From Clostridiales bacterium (GTDB lineage Bacteria > Bacillota_A > Clostridia > Oscillospirales > Oscillospiraceae): a stretch of DNA of 64,000 nucleotides. The notes under the pieces were generated by a model. It was not told the origin of the DNA. It made no database searches and saw nothing but the letters and a program-made list of their open reading frames with translations. Positions 34,772 to 43,807 of the stretch are shown here, in pieces. Each line of letters opens with the position of its first letter. Position 1 is the stretch's first letter. The stretch lies in contig DXTB01000001.1 of assembly GCA_019410105.1 (NCBI GenBank), forward strand, positions 203,679 through 267,678, written 5' to 3'. The translations under genes were made by a program, and so were the position numbers.

Positions 34772-35824
34772 ATGAAAAAGCTCTTAGCAATGATGTTGGC
34801 TTGCATCACAGTGCTTTCGCTCACTGCTTGCGGCGGCAATTCCAACGATGCCGGAAGCACTGGAGACTCCGGGAACGCCTCGACCAGCGGGGAAGTCATT
34901 ACGCTGAAGGCCGGCATGAGCGGCAACGAAACCTCTCCTACGTATATCGCGCTTTCTGAGTTTAAGCGGCTGGTGGAGGAGCGCACCGATGGGCGGTATG
35001 TCATTGAAATCTACACCAACGACCAGCTCTCCTCCGGCGACCAGATGAAGGCCATTGAGATGGGCATGAACAATACCATCGACATCGAAATGCACGCCGG
35101 CTCTCTGTGGGGAACCTATGCGCCTCAGATGCAGGTAGTCAGCACGCCCTTCCTCTTCTCCAGCTATGAGGACGCCGATAAGCTGGTCCTGGATCCTGAG
35201 AGCGAAGGCTATCAGCTGATCGAAGGCTGGCTGGCCGAAAAGGGCGTCCACACCCTGGGCATCCTGGAGCAAGGCTTCCGGCAGCTGTCCAACTCCAAGA
35301 AGGAGATCGTGACCCCCGAGGATATCAAGGGTATGAAGTTCCGCGTACCTCAGACCGCCATCCTGATCGACGCGTTTGACGCGATGGGCGCCAGTGCCTC
35401 CCCCATGAGCTTCTCCGAGGTGTACACCGCTCTGCAGCAGGGCACCATTGACGGCCAGGAGAACCCGCTCAGCGCCATGGTGACCGGCAAGTTCGAGGAA
35501 GTGCAGAAATACGTCACGATGTGGAATTACTCCTATGATATCTTTGTACTCAACGCTAGTGGAAAGGTTTGGGACAGCCTGAGCGACGAGGACAAGGCGA
35601 TCTTTGACGAGTGCGGCAAGGAGGCCTGCGCGGCCGAGGTGGTGGCCTCCCGCGAAGCCGACGACGGCTTCAGAAAGACCGTTGAGGACGCCGGCGTACA
35701 GATTACGAATCTGACCGCCGAGCAGCAGGCGGCCTTTAAGGAGGCCTGCGCGCCCGTGTATGAAAAGTATAAAGATGTCATTGGCGAAGATGTCTACGCC
35801 GCCTTTGGCTACGAGTTTAGCTGA
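34772..35824 (+). CDS. dctP: TRAP transporter solute-binding protein DctP
   Basis: 350 residues. Lipobox LTAC (Cys20) tethers it to the membrane. The family pattern is clear: SGDQMKAIEMG, LGILEQGFRQLSNSKKEIVT, KGMKFRVPQTAILIDAFDAM, ASASPMSFSEVYTALQQGTI, DGQENPLS. The Arg in KFRVP usually clamps a substrate carboxylate, so an organic acid is the likely ligand. GGAGG precedes the ATG. Confidence 0.95.
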   Translation: MKKLLAMMLACITVLSLTACGGNSNDAGSTGDSGNASTSGEVITLKAGMSGNETSPTYIALSEFKRLVEERTDGRYVIEIYTNDQLSSGDQMKAIEMGMNNTIDIEMHAGSLWGTYAPQMQVVSTPFLFSSYEDADKLVLDPESEGYQLIEGWLAEKGVHTLGILEQGFRQLSNSKKEIVTPEDIKGMKFRVPQTAILIDAFDAMGASASPMSFSEVYTALQQGTIDGQENPLSAMVTGKFEEVQKYVTMWNYSYDIFVLNASGKVWDSLSDEDKAIFDECGKEACAAEVVASREADDGFRKTVEDAGVQITNLTAEQQAAFKEACAPVYEKYKDVIGEDVYAAFGYEFS

Positions 35825-35896
35825 TAATCCCGGCGTTTTTGGCGGAATGTTCCATCAGCTTTTTCAAGAACTCTTATGACCTGAGCCAAATCTTGA

Positions 35897-35933
35897 TGGG
35901 GCTGTTGCGAATGTGAGATTTGCGGCAGCCCCA
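35897..35933 (+). terminator. Hairpin between dctP and dctQ
   Basis: TGGGGCTG / CAGCCCCA with a 21-base loop and TTT. A partial terminator or processing site here would give more binding protein than permease. Confidence 0.5.
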
Positions 35934-35987
35934 TTTCCAAACACATCCAAATAAATGTGCAGCGAAAACAAAAAGGAGGAGATGTGT

Positions 35988-36479
35988 GTGAAACAACACG
36001 GTCTGAAGTACTTATGGGATCACTTTGAGGAAACGATCGCCGCGATCATCATTTTGATCATGGCCATCATCAATTTCATGAACGTTGTGGGCAGATTTGC
36101 CCTGAAGCATTCTCTGGCTTGGGCAGACGAACTGACCCTGCTCCTGTTCCTGTGGGCCACCATGATGGGCGCCGCTATTGCCTTCAAGCGGGGGAGCCAT
36201 TTCAACATGGGCCTGCTCTCGGAGTCCGGTGGAAAAACGCGGCACATCATACTGGCCGCGGCGGTTCTGCTCTTCAATGTTTTGTTCAGCGTGCTAGTCA
36301 TGGTCACTGGTGTGAAGATGATGCTCAACCAGATTTCCTTCAACGGCATTCTTCCCACGCTCCACATTCCCCAGGCGATTCAGGGAGTGGCCGTCCCCGT
36401 CGGCGCATTTTTTATGATCGTTCGCTCTGTTGAGGGCTTTTGGGAAACTCTGAAGAAAGAGAGGCAGAGTGAAGTATGA
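35988..36479 (+). CDS. dctQ: TRAP transporter small permease DctQ
   Basis: 163 residues, four membrane helices (ETIAAIIILIMAIINFMNVV, DELTLLLFLWATMMGAAIAF, HIILAAAVLLFNVLFSVLVM, GVAVPVGAFFMIVRSV). I chose GTG 35988 because AGGAGGA ends 7 bases before it; two in-frame ATGs (35955, 35982) are badly spaced. The stop overlaps dctM (ATGA). Confidence 0.9.
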   Translation: MKQHGLKYLWDHFEETIAAIIILIMAIINFMNVVGRFALKHSLAWADELTLLLFLWATMMGAAIAFKRGSHFNMGLLSESGGKTRHIILAAAVLLFNVLFSVLVMVTGVKMMLNQISFNGILPTLHIPQAIQGVAVPVGAFFMIVRSVEGFWETLKKERQSEV

Positions 36480-37750
36480 GTGGAATTTTGCTGTTCGGCT
36501 CTTTTGCCGTGCTGCTGGTGCTGGGTGTGCCCATCTGCGTTTCCCTGGGCCTGTCCTCCGTTGTGGGGCTGTTGGCCAGCGGCTTTGATCTGGGTATGCT
36601 CCCGGACACAATCTATGCCTCCGTGTGCAAGTATGCTCTTCTGGCGGTGCCCTTCTTTGTCCTGGCCGGCGCCATCATGGAGTATGCCGGCATTTCTGAA
36701 AAGCTGATCCGCTTCGCGGATACCTGCGTGGGACACCGCAAAAGCGGCCTGATCACGGTGGTCGTGGTGACGTCCTGCTTTTTCGCAGCCATCTCTGGTT
36801 CCGGCGCGGCCGCCGTGGCTGCTCTGGGCGGAATCCTGATCCCGGCCATGGCCGATGCCAAGTACGACAAGGGGATATCCACCGTCCTGGTGAGCGCTTC
36901 CGGCGCCATCGGCATCATCATCCCTCCCAGCATCGGCTACGTGGTATACGCCTCTATCGTGAATGTCTCCGTCAGCGACCTGTTCCTGGCTGGCATCATC
37001 CCCGGCATTCTGCTGGGCATCTCCTATATCGTGGTGGCGGTGTGGATGTCCCGCGGCAATCACGAGATCATCCACCGGGGGCCCGCCAGCGGCAAGGAGA
37101 GATGGGCCGCGTTCAAGGACGCGATCTGGGGCCTGCTGATGCCCGTCATTATTCTGGGCGGCATCTACGGCGGTATCTTTACCCCGACGGAGGCTGCGGC
37201 CGTGGCCGTCATTTACGGCCTGATTGTGGGCATTTTCATCTATCGGAAGATCACGATGAAGAACATTCTGACCGTGCTGCGGAGCGCCGCGGTCTCTTCC
37301 GCCACGGTCATGTACGTGGTCGCCTGCGCCTCTGTATTCGTCTGGATCCTGACCACCTCTCATGTGGCCACGGACCTGTCCAACGCCATGCTGGCCATCT
37401 CCGGCAACAAGGTGGTGCTGCTCCTGCTGGTGAACGTGGTCTTTCTGATCGCCGGCTGCTTCCTGGACGGCAGCTCTGCATACTACATCTTCATGCCCGT
37501 GGTACTCCCCATTTTGCAGGCCCTGAATGTGGATTTGGTGCAGGCGGGCGTGTTCATCACCGTGAACCTGGCCATCGGTCTGGTGACGCCGCCCATCGGC
37601 ATCAACCTCTATGTGGGCGCGGGCATTGCGGGCGTCAGCGTCTCCAGCCTGGTGAAAAAGGTGGTCCCCTTTGTAATCGGCGGCGCCGTTATTCTGCTGT
37701 TGCTTACGTTTATCCCACAACTCTCGGTCGGAATTCTGCATCTTTTTTGA
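36476..37750 (+). CDS. dctM: TRAP transporter large permease DctM
   Basis: 424 residues, about 12 helices. Typical GSGAAAVAALGGILIPAM, IIIPPSIGYVVYASI, GIFTPTEAAAVAVIYGL and AIGLVTPPIGINLYVG segments. It is the sodium-coupled translocating subunit. The ATGA overlap with dctQ shows coupling. Confidence 0.95.
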   Translation: MSGILLFGSFAVLLVLGVPICVSLGLSSVVGLLASGFDLGMLPDTIYASVCKYALLAVPFFVLAGAIMEYAGISEKLIRFADTCVGHRKSGLITVVVVTSCFFAAISGSGAAAVAALGGILIPAMADAKYDKGISTVLVSASGAIGIIIPPSIGYVVYASIVNVSVSDLFLAGIIPGILLGISYIVVAVWMSRGNHEIIHRGPASGKERWAAFKDAIWGLLMPVIILGGIYGGIFTPTEAAAVAVIYGLIVGIFIYRKITMKNILTVLRSAAVSSATVMYVVACASVFVWILTTSHVATDLSNAMLAISGNKVVLLLLVNVVFLIAGCFLDGSSAYYIFMPVVLPILQALNVDLVQAGVFITVNLAIGLVTPPIGINLYVGAGIAGVSVSSLVKKVVPFVIGGAVILLLLTFIPQLSVGILHLF

Positions 37751-37827
37751 CTGAGCGCCTCTTTTGCTGAATGATATCCGATCCAATTTTAGACGGAAGA
37801 ACATTTATGAAAATTGGGGAGATTACT

Positions 37828-38793
37828 ATGAAATACGAAAACGACTTTCTGCTGAAACTGTACAAGGACCTTCTGGAGACGCGGCTGCTGGAAATCAAAA
37901 TGACGGATCTCTATGCCGAGAGCCGGGTCCCCGGCCACATTCACAGCGGCACGGGCCAGGAGGCCGCCTTTGTCGGCGTGCTGGCCACGAGAAAACCCGG
38001 CGATTATTTCAAGCTCCCGCACCGCGTCGTCAGTTCCGCGTATCTGGTCGGCGATCCGCTGGATACGTTCTTTGGCGAGATCCTGGCCAAAAAGACCGGC
38101 AACTCCGGCGGCCGCGGCGGCATCAACCACCTGGGCAGGCTCTGCGATGGCGTCCTCGGCATGTCGGGTACCCTGGGCTGCGACGCGGCCATCCCCGTGG
38201 GCGCGGCCATGACCATTGAGGCGGAGGGCCGGGACAACGTGGCATTCTTCTTTGTGGGAGACGGCGCCACCAACCGCGGTCCCGTCTACGAGGCCATGAC
38301 CCTGGCCGCGGACTGGAAGCTGCCGGTGGTCTTTGTGTGCATCAACAACGGCTTCGCCATTTCCACCCCCATTACATATGCCTCCCCCGTGCCCAACGTC
38401 ATGGCCGACAAGGCGGCGGGCTTCAATATGCCCGCCGTGATCGTGGACGGCACCGACGTTCTGGACACCTACGAGGGCGCCTCCAAGATCGTGGAGGGCG
38501 TCCGCGCCGGCAACGGTCCCGCTGTGATCGAGTGCAAATGCTGCCGCTGGAGAGGCCACTTTGAGGGCGACCAGTGCGCATATCGGGATCAATCCGTTAC
38601 GGAGAAGTGGATGCAGGAGCGGGACTGCGTAAAGAACTTTGAGCAGGACCTGGTCAAGCAGGGCATCTTGACGGACGAGCAGATCGGCAAAATGCGCCAG
38701 GACTTCGACCGGGAGATGGAAGAGGCCATTGCAAGAGCAGAGGCTGCTCCTGAGATGACAGCTGATGAGATCTACGATTTCCTTTATGTCTGA
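37828..38793 (+). CDS. 2-oxoacid/acetoin dehydrogenase E1 alpha (TPP)
   Basis: 321 residues, the short AcoA-like form. Thiamine diphosphate motif GDGATNRG..NN (about residues 147-177), the HLGR/GMSGTLG active-site stretch, and phosphorylation-loop-like RGHFEGDQCAYRD. With E1 beta it decarboxylates pyruvate, acetoin or a branched 2-oxoacid. ATG 37828 has GGGGAGA before it; two upstream in-frame ATGs are weaker. Specificity cannot be told. Confidence 0.88.
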   Translation: MKYENDFLLKLYKDLLETRLLEIKMTDLYAESRVPGHIHSGTGQEAAFVGVLATRKPGDYFKLPHRVVSSAYLVGDPLDTFFGEILAKKTGNSGGRGGINHLGRLCDGVLGMSGTLGCDAAIPVGAAMTIEAEGRDNVAFFFVGDGATNRGPVYEAMTLAADWKLPVVFVCINNGFAISTPITYASPVPNVMADKAAGFNMPAVIVDGTDVLDTYEGASKIVEGVRAGNGPAVIECKCCRWRGHFEGDQCAYRDQSVTEKWMQERDCVKNFEQDLVKQGILTDEQIGKMRQDFDREMEEAIARAEAAPEMTADEIYDFLYV

Positions 38794-38811
38794 TAGGGGA
38801 GGATGCGAATT

Positions 38812-39792
38812 ATGAAAGTCACATTTGGCAAAGCGATCACTGACGCTTTGAATGAGGAGATGCGCAGAGACAGCAAGGTCGTGCTTTACGGAGAGGATAT
38901 TGCCGAGTTCGGCAACATTTTCGGCCTGACGCGGGGGATGCTGGAGGAGTACGGCCCGAAGCGGGTCCGCAATACGCCCATCACAGAGACGGCGATCATC
39001 GGCAGCGCCATCGGCGCGGCGGAGACCGGCCTTCGTCCCTGCGTGGAGCTGATGTACTCCGACTTCACGACCGTCTGCTTTGCCGAGATCTTCCACTGCG
39101 TGGCAAAGTGGAGATACATGCACGGCCCGGAATACAAGCTGCCCCTGGTCATCCGCAACGCCTCCGGCAGCGCCAACGGCGCGGGCTCCGAGCACTCCAA
39201 CTGCGTGGAGAGCCTGTTCATGCACGCCCCCGGCCTGACGGTGGTCACTCCCTCCTGCGCCTATGACGCCAAGGGCCTGCTGAAGTCCGCCATTCGTTCG
39301 GACAACCCGGTGCTGTTCTGCGAGCCGAAGCTGCTCTACCAGTCCAAGCAGGAGATCCCCGACGAGATTTATCACAGTGACTACACGATCCCCCTGGGTC
39401 AGGCGGACGTAAAGCGCCAGGGCAAGGACGTGACGTTGGTGGCAGTGGGCCTCATGGTCCCCCGGGCAATGGAAGCCGCCCAGAAGCTGGCCGCCGAAGG
39501 GATCGAGGTGGAGGTGGTGGATCCTCGTACCATCACGCCTCTGGACAAGGATACCATCTTTGCCTCTATCCGGAAGACCCACCGGGCGGCGGTCGTAGAA
39601 GAGAGCAACAAGACCGCCGGCATCGGCGCCGAGTTGGCCGCGCTGTTCCAGGAAGAGCTGTATGACGAACTGGATGGCCCGGTGGTCAGAATCGCCGCGC
39701 TGGATGTTCCCATGCCCTACAACATTCCGATGGAGCACTATTCCATTCCGGACGTCAATCGGATCGTTGCGTCCATCCGCAAGATGTTCTGA
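38812..39792 (+). CDS. 2-oxoacid/acetoin dehydrogenase E1 beta
   Basis: 326 residues. MKVTFGKAITDALNEEM, GEDIAEFGNIFGLTRGM, NASGSANGAGSEHSNCVES, and the transketolase C-terminal domain (VDPRTITPLD). Start ATG 38812 is 9 bases after GGGGAGG. It is co-transcribed with E1 alpha (18-base gap). Confidence 0.92.
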   Translation: MKVTFGKAITDALNEEMRRDSKVVLYGEDIAEFGNIFGLTRGMLEEYGPKRVRNTPITETAIIGSAIGAAETGLRPCVELMYSDFTTVCFAEIFHCVAKWRYMHGPEYKLPLVIRNASGSANGAGSEHSNCVESLFMHAPGLTVVTPSCAYDAKGLLKSAIRSDNPVLFCEPKLLYQSKQEIPDEIYHSDYTIPLGQADVKRQGKDVTLVAVGLMVPRAMEAAQKLAAEGIEVEVVDPRTITPLDKDTIFASIRKTHRAAVVEESNKTAGIGAELAALFQEELYDELDGPVVRIAALDVPMPYNIPMEHYSIPDVNRIVASIRKMF

Positions 39793-39822
39793 CCGAAACG
39801 CATCATTTTGAAAAGGAGGAGC

Positions 39823-39864
39823 ATGTTAAGGCCTCCACAGAGCCTTAACAACATCAGACTATGA
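39823..39864 (+). CDS. 13-residue leader peptide before E2
   Basis: The only good ribosome site between E1 beta and E2 (AAAGGAGG at 39812-39819) serves ATG 39823, giving MLRPPQSLNNIRL. Its TGA overlaps the E2 ATG (ATGA). A perfect hairpin TGTTAAGGC / GCCTTAACA (39824-39850) covers the peptide. E2 itself has no Shine-Dalgarno next to its ATG, so it is probably translated only by coupling to this leader. Confidence 0.55.
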   Translation: MLRPPQSLNNIRL

Positions 39865-41432
39865 GTGTTGAAATTGTCATGCCAAGAGCCGGTCTCACCA
39901 TGGTGGAAGGCACGATCGGCACTTGGAAAGCTGCTGAGGGTTCCCATATCAGCAAAGGCGACGTGATCATGGAATATGAAAACGAAAAGAACATGATCGA
40001 CTACGAAGCCCTGACCTCCGGGATCCTGCACATTCTTGCCCAGGAGGGCGACACGGTCAAGGTCGGTGACCCGATCGGCATCATGGCTGAGAGCCAGGCG
40101 GAATACGAAGCCCTGGTCAAGGGCGGCGCTGCGTCTGCGCCCGCGCCCGAGGCCGCGCCTGCCGCAGCCGGCTCCGTGCCTTCCGCCGGCGTCGTTGAGA
40201 TTGAAATGCCCCGCGCGGGACTGACCATGGTCGAAGGCACGATCACAGAGTGGAAGGTCGCTGAGGGCACACAGGTGTCCAAGGGACAGACCGTCATGGA
40301 ATATGAAAACGAGAAAAACTCCATTGCCTACGAGATCGTGCACGGCGGGTTCCTCCACATCGTGGCGCAGGAGGGAGAAACCGTAAAGGTGGGTGCCCCC
40401 ATTGCCTACGTAACGGACACCAAAGAGCAGTACGATCAGCTGGTGAGCGGCGGCGCTCCCGCGGCGGCCGCCGAGCCGGAGGAAAAGGGCTGCGCCAGAA
40501 ACTGCCCCACCTGCGTCCACAGCAGCACCGTTCCGGATGCCGCCCCCGTCAAGGACCGCATCAGCGCCTCGGGCCTGGCCAAGAAGATGGCGAAGGAGGC
40601 CGGCATTGATCTGGCTGCCGTCGCGCCCACGGGCGGCCCCAACGGCCGGCGCATCGTTGCAAAGGACATCGAGGCGTATTTGAAGAACGCAAAGCCGGCA
40701 GAGGCAGTCTCCGCCGCTCCCGCCGCGGCTTCTGACGCGGATGAGGTCACGGCGATCCCCTGGGTCGGCGTGCGCAAAACCATCGCCCGCAACATGTTCA
40801 ACAGCATGCAGCAGATGGCGCAGAGCACCTGTGTCTGTGAAGTCGACGCGACGGAGCTGCTGGCGCTGCGGGCAGAGCTGGTGGCGGATCAGGATATGCT
40901 TGGCTGCAAGATCACCGTAAACGACCTTCTCTGCAAGATGCTGGGCAAGGTCCTGCCGAGACACCCTCTGGCAAACGCCACCTTTGACGGCAAAACCCTC
41001 TATACGCACAAGCACGTGCATCTCTCCGTGGCGGTGGGCGCAGAGGATGGCCTGATGGTTCCAGTGGTCAAAAACGTGGATCAGCTGAGCCTGTGCGAGA
41101 TCAGCAAAAAGGTAAGAGACCTGGCCGCCCGGGCCAAGAGCAAGTCCTTGCTGCCGGACGAGCAGAGCGGCGGCACCTGCACCATCACCAACGTGGGCAT
41201 GTTCCCCATCGACATCGGTACCCCGGTCATCAATCCCCCTCAGACGGTGATCTGCGGATTCGGGCGCACCGTGCGGCGGGCCGTTATCATGATGGACGAC
41301 ACCATCGCCCCGCGGTCCATGATGAACGTATTCCTGACATTTGACCATCAGGTCCTGGATGGCCTGGAAGTGGGCCGGATCCTTAAGGACATCCAGTATT
41401 ACATCGAGCATCCGGAGATGATTTTGGCTTAA
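39861..41432 (+). CDS. Dihydrolipoamide acyltransferase E2, two lipoyl domains
   Basis: 523 residues. Two lipoyl domains with lipoyl-Lys in ENEKN (Lys43 and Lys152); a linker with an unusual Cys cluster C211-x3-C215-x2-C218; a peripheral-subunit-binding domain (about 237-280, ISASGLAKKMAKEAGIDLAA); and a catalytic domain with His496 and Asp500 in DHQVLDG. It forms the core of the complex with the E1 and E3 beside it. No lipoate ligase lies in the island, so lipoylation must come from elsewhere in the genome. Confidence 0.92.
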   Translation: MSVEIVMPRAGLTMVEGTIGTWKAAEGSHISKGDVIMEYENEKNMIDYEALTSGILHILAQEGDTVKVGDPIGIMAESQAEYEALVKGGAASAPAPEAAPAAAGSVPSAGVVEIEMPRAGLTMVEGTITEWKVAEGTQVSKGQTVMEYENEKNSIAYEIVHGGFLHIVAQEGETVKVGAPIAYVTDTKEQYDQLVSGGAPAAAAEPEEKGCARNCPTCVHSSTVPDAAPVKDRISASGLAKKMAKEAGIDLAAVAPTGGPNGRRIVAKDIEAYLKNAKPAEAVSAAPAAASDADEVTAIPWVGVRKTIARNMFNSMQQMAQSTCVCEVDATELLALRAELVADQDMLGCKITVNDLLCKMLGKVLPRHPLANATFDGKTLYTHKHVHLSVAVGAEDGLMVPVVKNVDQLSLCEISKKVRDLAARAKSKSLLPDEQSGGTCTITNVGMFPIDIGTPVINPPQTVICGFGRTVRRAVIMMDDTIAPRSMMNVFLTFDHQVLDGLEVGRILKDIQYYIEHPEMILA

Positions 41433-41451
41433 TCGCGGAGGAATACATATC

Positions 41452-42855
41452 ATGAAAATTGCTGTTGTTGGAGGCGGTCCCGGCGGCTATGTCGCCGCCA
41501 TCCGGGCTGCCCAGTTGGGGGCAAGCGTAACGCTGGTGGAAAAGGAGCATCTCGGCGGAACCTGCCTGAATATCGGCTGCATTCCCACCAAGTGCCTGCT
41601 CCACAGCGCAGAGCTTTTGGCGGATATCAAGGAGCAGGGAAAGGCGATCGGCGTCGAGGCATCCGATGTTCGGATAAATTTCCCCCAGGTCATTCAGCAC
41701 AAAAATGAGGTCTCCAAAAAGCTGACCAGCGGAATCGCAAGCCTGCTGAAAGCCAACAAGATCAAAAAAATCGACGGTGAAGCGTATTTCCTGGGCGCCA
41801 AGAACATGAGCGTTCTGAAAAACGACGGCACCGAGGAGCCGCTGGATGCGGACGCATATATTCTGGCCACCGGCTCCGCGAACTCCGTGCCGCCCATCCC
41901 CGGCATCAAGGATAATCCCAACTGCATCGATTCCACCGGTGCGCTGAGCCTGAAAGAACTGCCCAAGTCCATGGTGGTCATCGGCGGCGGCGTCATCGGC
42001 CTGGAGCTGGCCTGCGCCTACGCTGCTTTCGGCACTAAGGTGACCGTAGTGGAAGCCATGGACCATATGCTGCCCATGCTGGACAGCGATCTGACCAAAG
42101 TCGGCGTTGCCCACATGAAAAAAATGGGGATCAAGTTTTATCTGGAGTGCCCTGTTCAGTCTATGGCGGCTAATCCGGCGGGCGCAGAGGTCGTGTGCAG
42201 GAGCAAGGACAACCAGACGATCCGTTTCGTGGCGGAGAAGGTGCTGGTGGCTGTGGGACGCCATGCCAACACAGATTCCCTGCGTCTGGATGCAGGCGGC
42301 ATCAAGCATGAAAAGGGACGCATTTTGGTCAATGAAAAGATGGAGACCAGCGTGCCCGGCATCTATGCCATTGGCGACTGCGTGAAGGGCTACGCCCAGC
42401 TGGCCCATACAGCCAGCGCCATGGGGGAGGTCGCCGCGGAGAATATTATGGGTCTTTCCGCCGCATACGACGAACGCACAAATCCCACCTGCGTGTACAT
42501 GGAGCCGGAGGCGGCGTCCGTGGGGCTCACGGAGGAGCAGGCAAAGGCCCGCGGGATCGACTACACCGTCGGTAAATTTCCCATGTCCGCAAACGGAAAG
42601 GCACTCATTCTCAACGGCGGAGAGGGGCTTGTCAAAATCATTGCCGGAAAGCAGTACGGCGAAGTTCTTGGCATGCATATCATCGGCCCGCGGGCAACCG
42701 ATCTCATCGCGGAAGGCGCCCTGGCCATCAGCGTGGAGGCCACTCTGGATGAGCTGATCTCCACCATTCACAGCCACCCGACGGTCACCGAAACCATGCG
42801 GGAGGCTGCATTGGATGCGGAGGGCCGGGCCATACACATGGTTTCGCGCCGCTAA
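41452..42855 (+). CDS. lpdA: Dihydrolipoamide dehydrogenase E3
   Basis: 467 residues. FAD-binding GGGPGGYVAA, redox pair Cys38/Cys43 in GGTCLNIGCIPTK, NAD-binding VIGGGVIGLELA, and the C-terminal HSHPTVTE with the catalytic His. It reoxidises dihydrolipoamide with NAD. It has no N-terminal lipoyl domain. AGGAAT is 9 bases before ATG 41452, and it ends the operon. Confidence 0.95.
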   Translation: MKIAVVGGGPGGYVAAIRAAQLGASVTLVEKEHLGGTCLNIGCIPTKCLLHSAELLADIKEQGKAIGVEASDVRINFPQVIQHKNEVSKKLTSGIASLLKANKIKKIDGEAYFLGAKNMSVLKNDGTEEPLDADAYILATGSANSVPPIPGIKDNPNCIDSTGALSLKELPKSMVVIGGGVIGLELACAYAAFGTKVTVVEAMDHMLPMLDSDLTKVGVAHMKKMGIKFYLECPVQSMAANPAGAEVVCRSKDNQTIRFVAEKVLVAVGRHANTDSLRLDAGGIKHEKGRILVNEKMETSVPGIYAIGDCVKGYAQLAHTASAMGEVAAENIMGLSAAYDERTNPTCVYMEPEAASVGLTEEQAKARGIDYTVGKFPMSANGKALILNGGEGLVKIIAGKQYGEVLGMHIIGPRATDLIAEGALAISVEATLDELISTIHSHPTVTETMREAALDAEGRAIHMVSRR

Positions 42856-43210
42856 AAAATAACAGTCTCTGTGCCCTAACAGGTCGCTTTTCCCTCTTAT
42901 GCAGCAGCCGGGAGTTTTCTGCAAACACAGAAGTTTTGGATCTTGAACGGTGCGCTTTCCAATGGGGGGCACTTGTCACAAGCGGCAAATGGGCAATGGT
43001 GGGAAACGACCTCTTTCAGAACTGCAGAAGATGCGGCATCCTTGGAGCTTCCTCTTTCAGTATCTCTCAGCGAGATCTCTTGAACTTTCAAAAGAGTTTA
43101 CTGCCTGAGGGAACAGCCCCAAGTTGCGCGGATAGCACAAAAAGAGCTCCTAGTAGGAAAGATTGAGTTTTAAACGGAGAGGCATCTCACTAGCGGCACC
43201 TCTTCAGTCT
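42856..43210. other. Gap after the dehydrogenase operon
   Basis: I see no gene or clear RNA here. Base composition drops, consistent with insertion debris before the IS3 remnant. Confidence 0.4.
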
Positions 43211-43459
43211 TTAACTGGATGCAGTCACGGTTGCAGGAGTGAATATATCGGTTAATAATCTCATGGCTTCCGAAAAAGTAGCTGGTTTGTAACGGTAGAT
43301 ACATTCTGTTTTGAGGATAATAGATGAGAGATCCCCCATCATTGCATTGTCATAAGGATCTTCGCGTCTTGACATGGACGGCGCAATGCCGTATGTTTGA
43401 GTCAACTTAAAATATGCTTGCGAGGCGCATTGAACACCAGGGGCGCTGTGGAGGGGCAT
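43211..43459 (-). pseudogene. IS3-family transposase remnant (C-terminal piece)
   Basis: The end of an integrase core is recognisable: SMSRREDPYDNAMMGDLSSI and LKTECIYRYKPATFSEAMRL match the usual SMSRKGNCYDNAMMESFF and LKTECIYR..T motifs of IS150/IS3 OrfB. The catalytic Glu position has changed to Gly-Asp, and the rest of the element is absent. Confidence 0.75.
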
Positions 43460-43480
43460 CTCCGCAGCGCCCCTCTTTTT
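43439..43480 (+). terminator. Strong intrinsic terminator
   Basis: AGGGGCGCTG / CAGCGCCCCT with an inner GGAG/CTCC extension, then CTTTTT. It probably stops transcripts leaving the dehydrogenase operon. The stretch from here to 43807 is repeat debris, including a faint CACACAGC..CTCACAGG match to copies A and B and an ACTGCGGCGCAAATTTT copy at 43751. Confidence 0.8.
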
Positions 43481-43807
43481 CTCCCGTTTTTTCTTTCGTC
43501 CTCCGCAGAGCCGTCAAATCCGGCTCTTTTCCGCTCTCAGGGGGCCGGTGGGCTGGAGCCATCTCCCGCTTCAAGGCGGGCACACAGGCCGCACACGGCT
43601 CGCGACCTCCTCAGCGCCCCAGGATGCCACCCCTCCGCCAAAGCCCCACACAGCCCCTCACAGGCGGCAAGAATTGGCTACTGCGCTCGAAGCCCTGGCG
43701 CTCAATCCCGGGTGCTTTACGCCATTCTCCGAGAGACTGCTATATTCTTTACTGCGGCGCAAATTTTGAGGGTTTCATCGCTCAAAAAATCCCATCTTCT
43801 TTACCAC

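Noticed and set aside
37789..39738. 649-residue open frame antisense to E1 alpha/E1 beta
   Set aside because: It mirrors well-supported dehydrogenase genes, has no ribosome site and shows His/Gly/Val-rich shadow composition.
39738..41453. 571-residue open frame antisense to E2
   Set aside because: Shadow of E2; composition is a mirror of the Ala/Pro linker and lipoyl domains.
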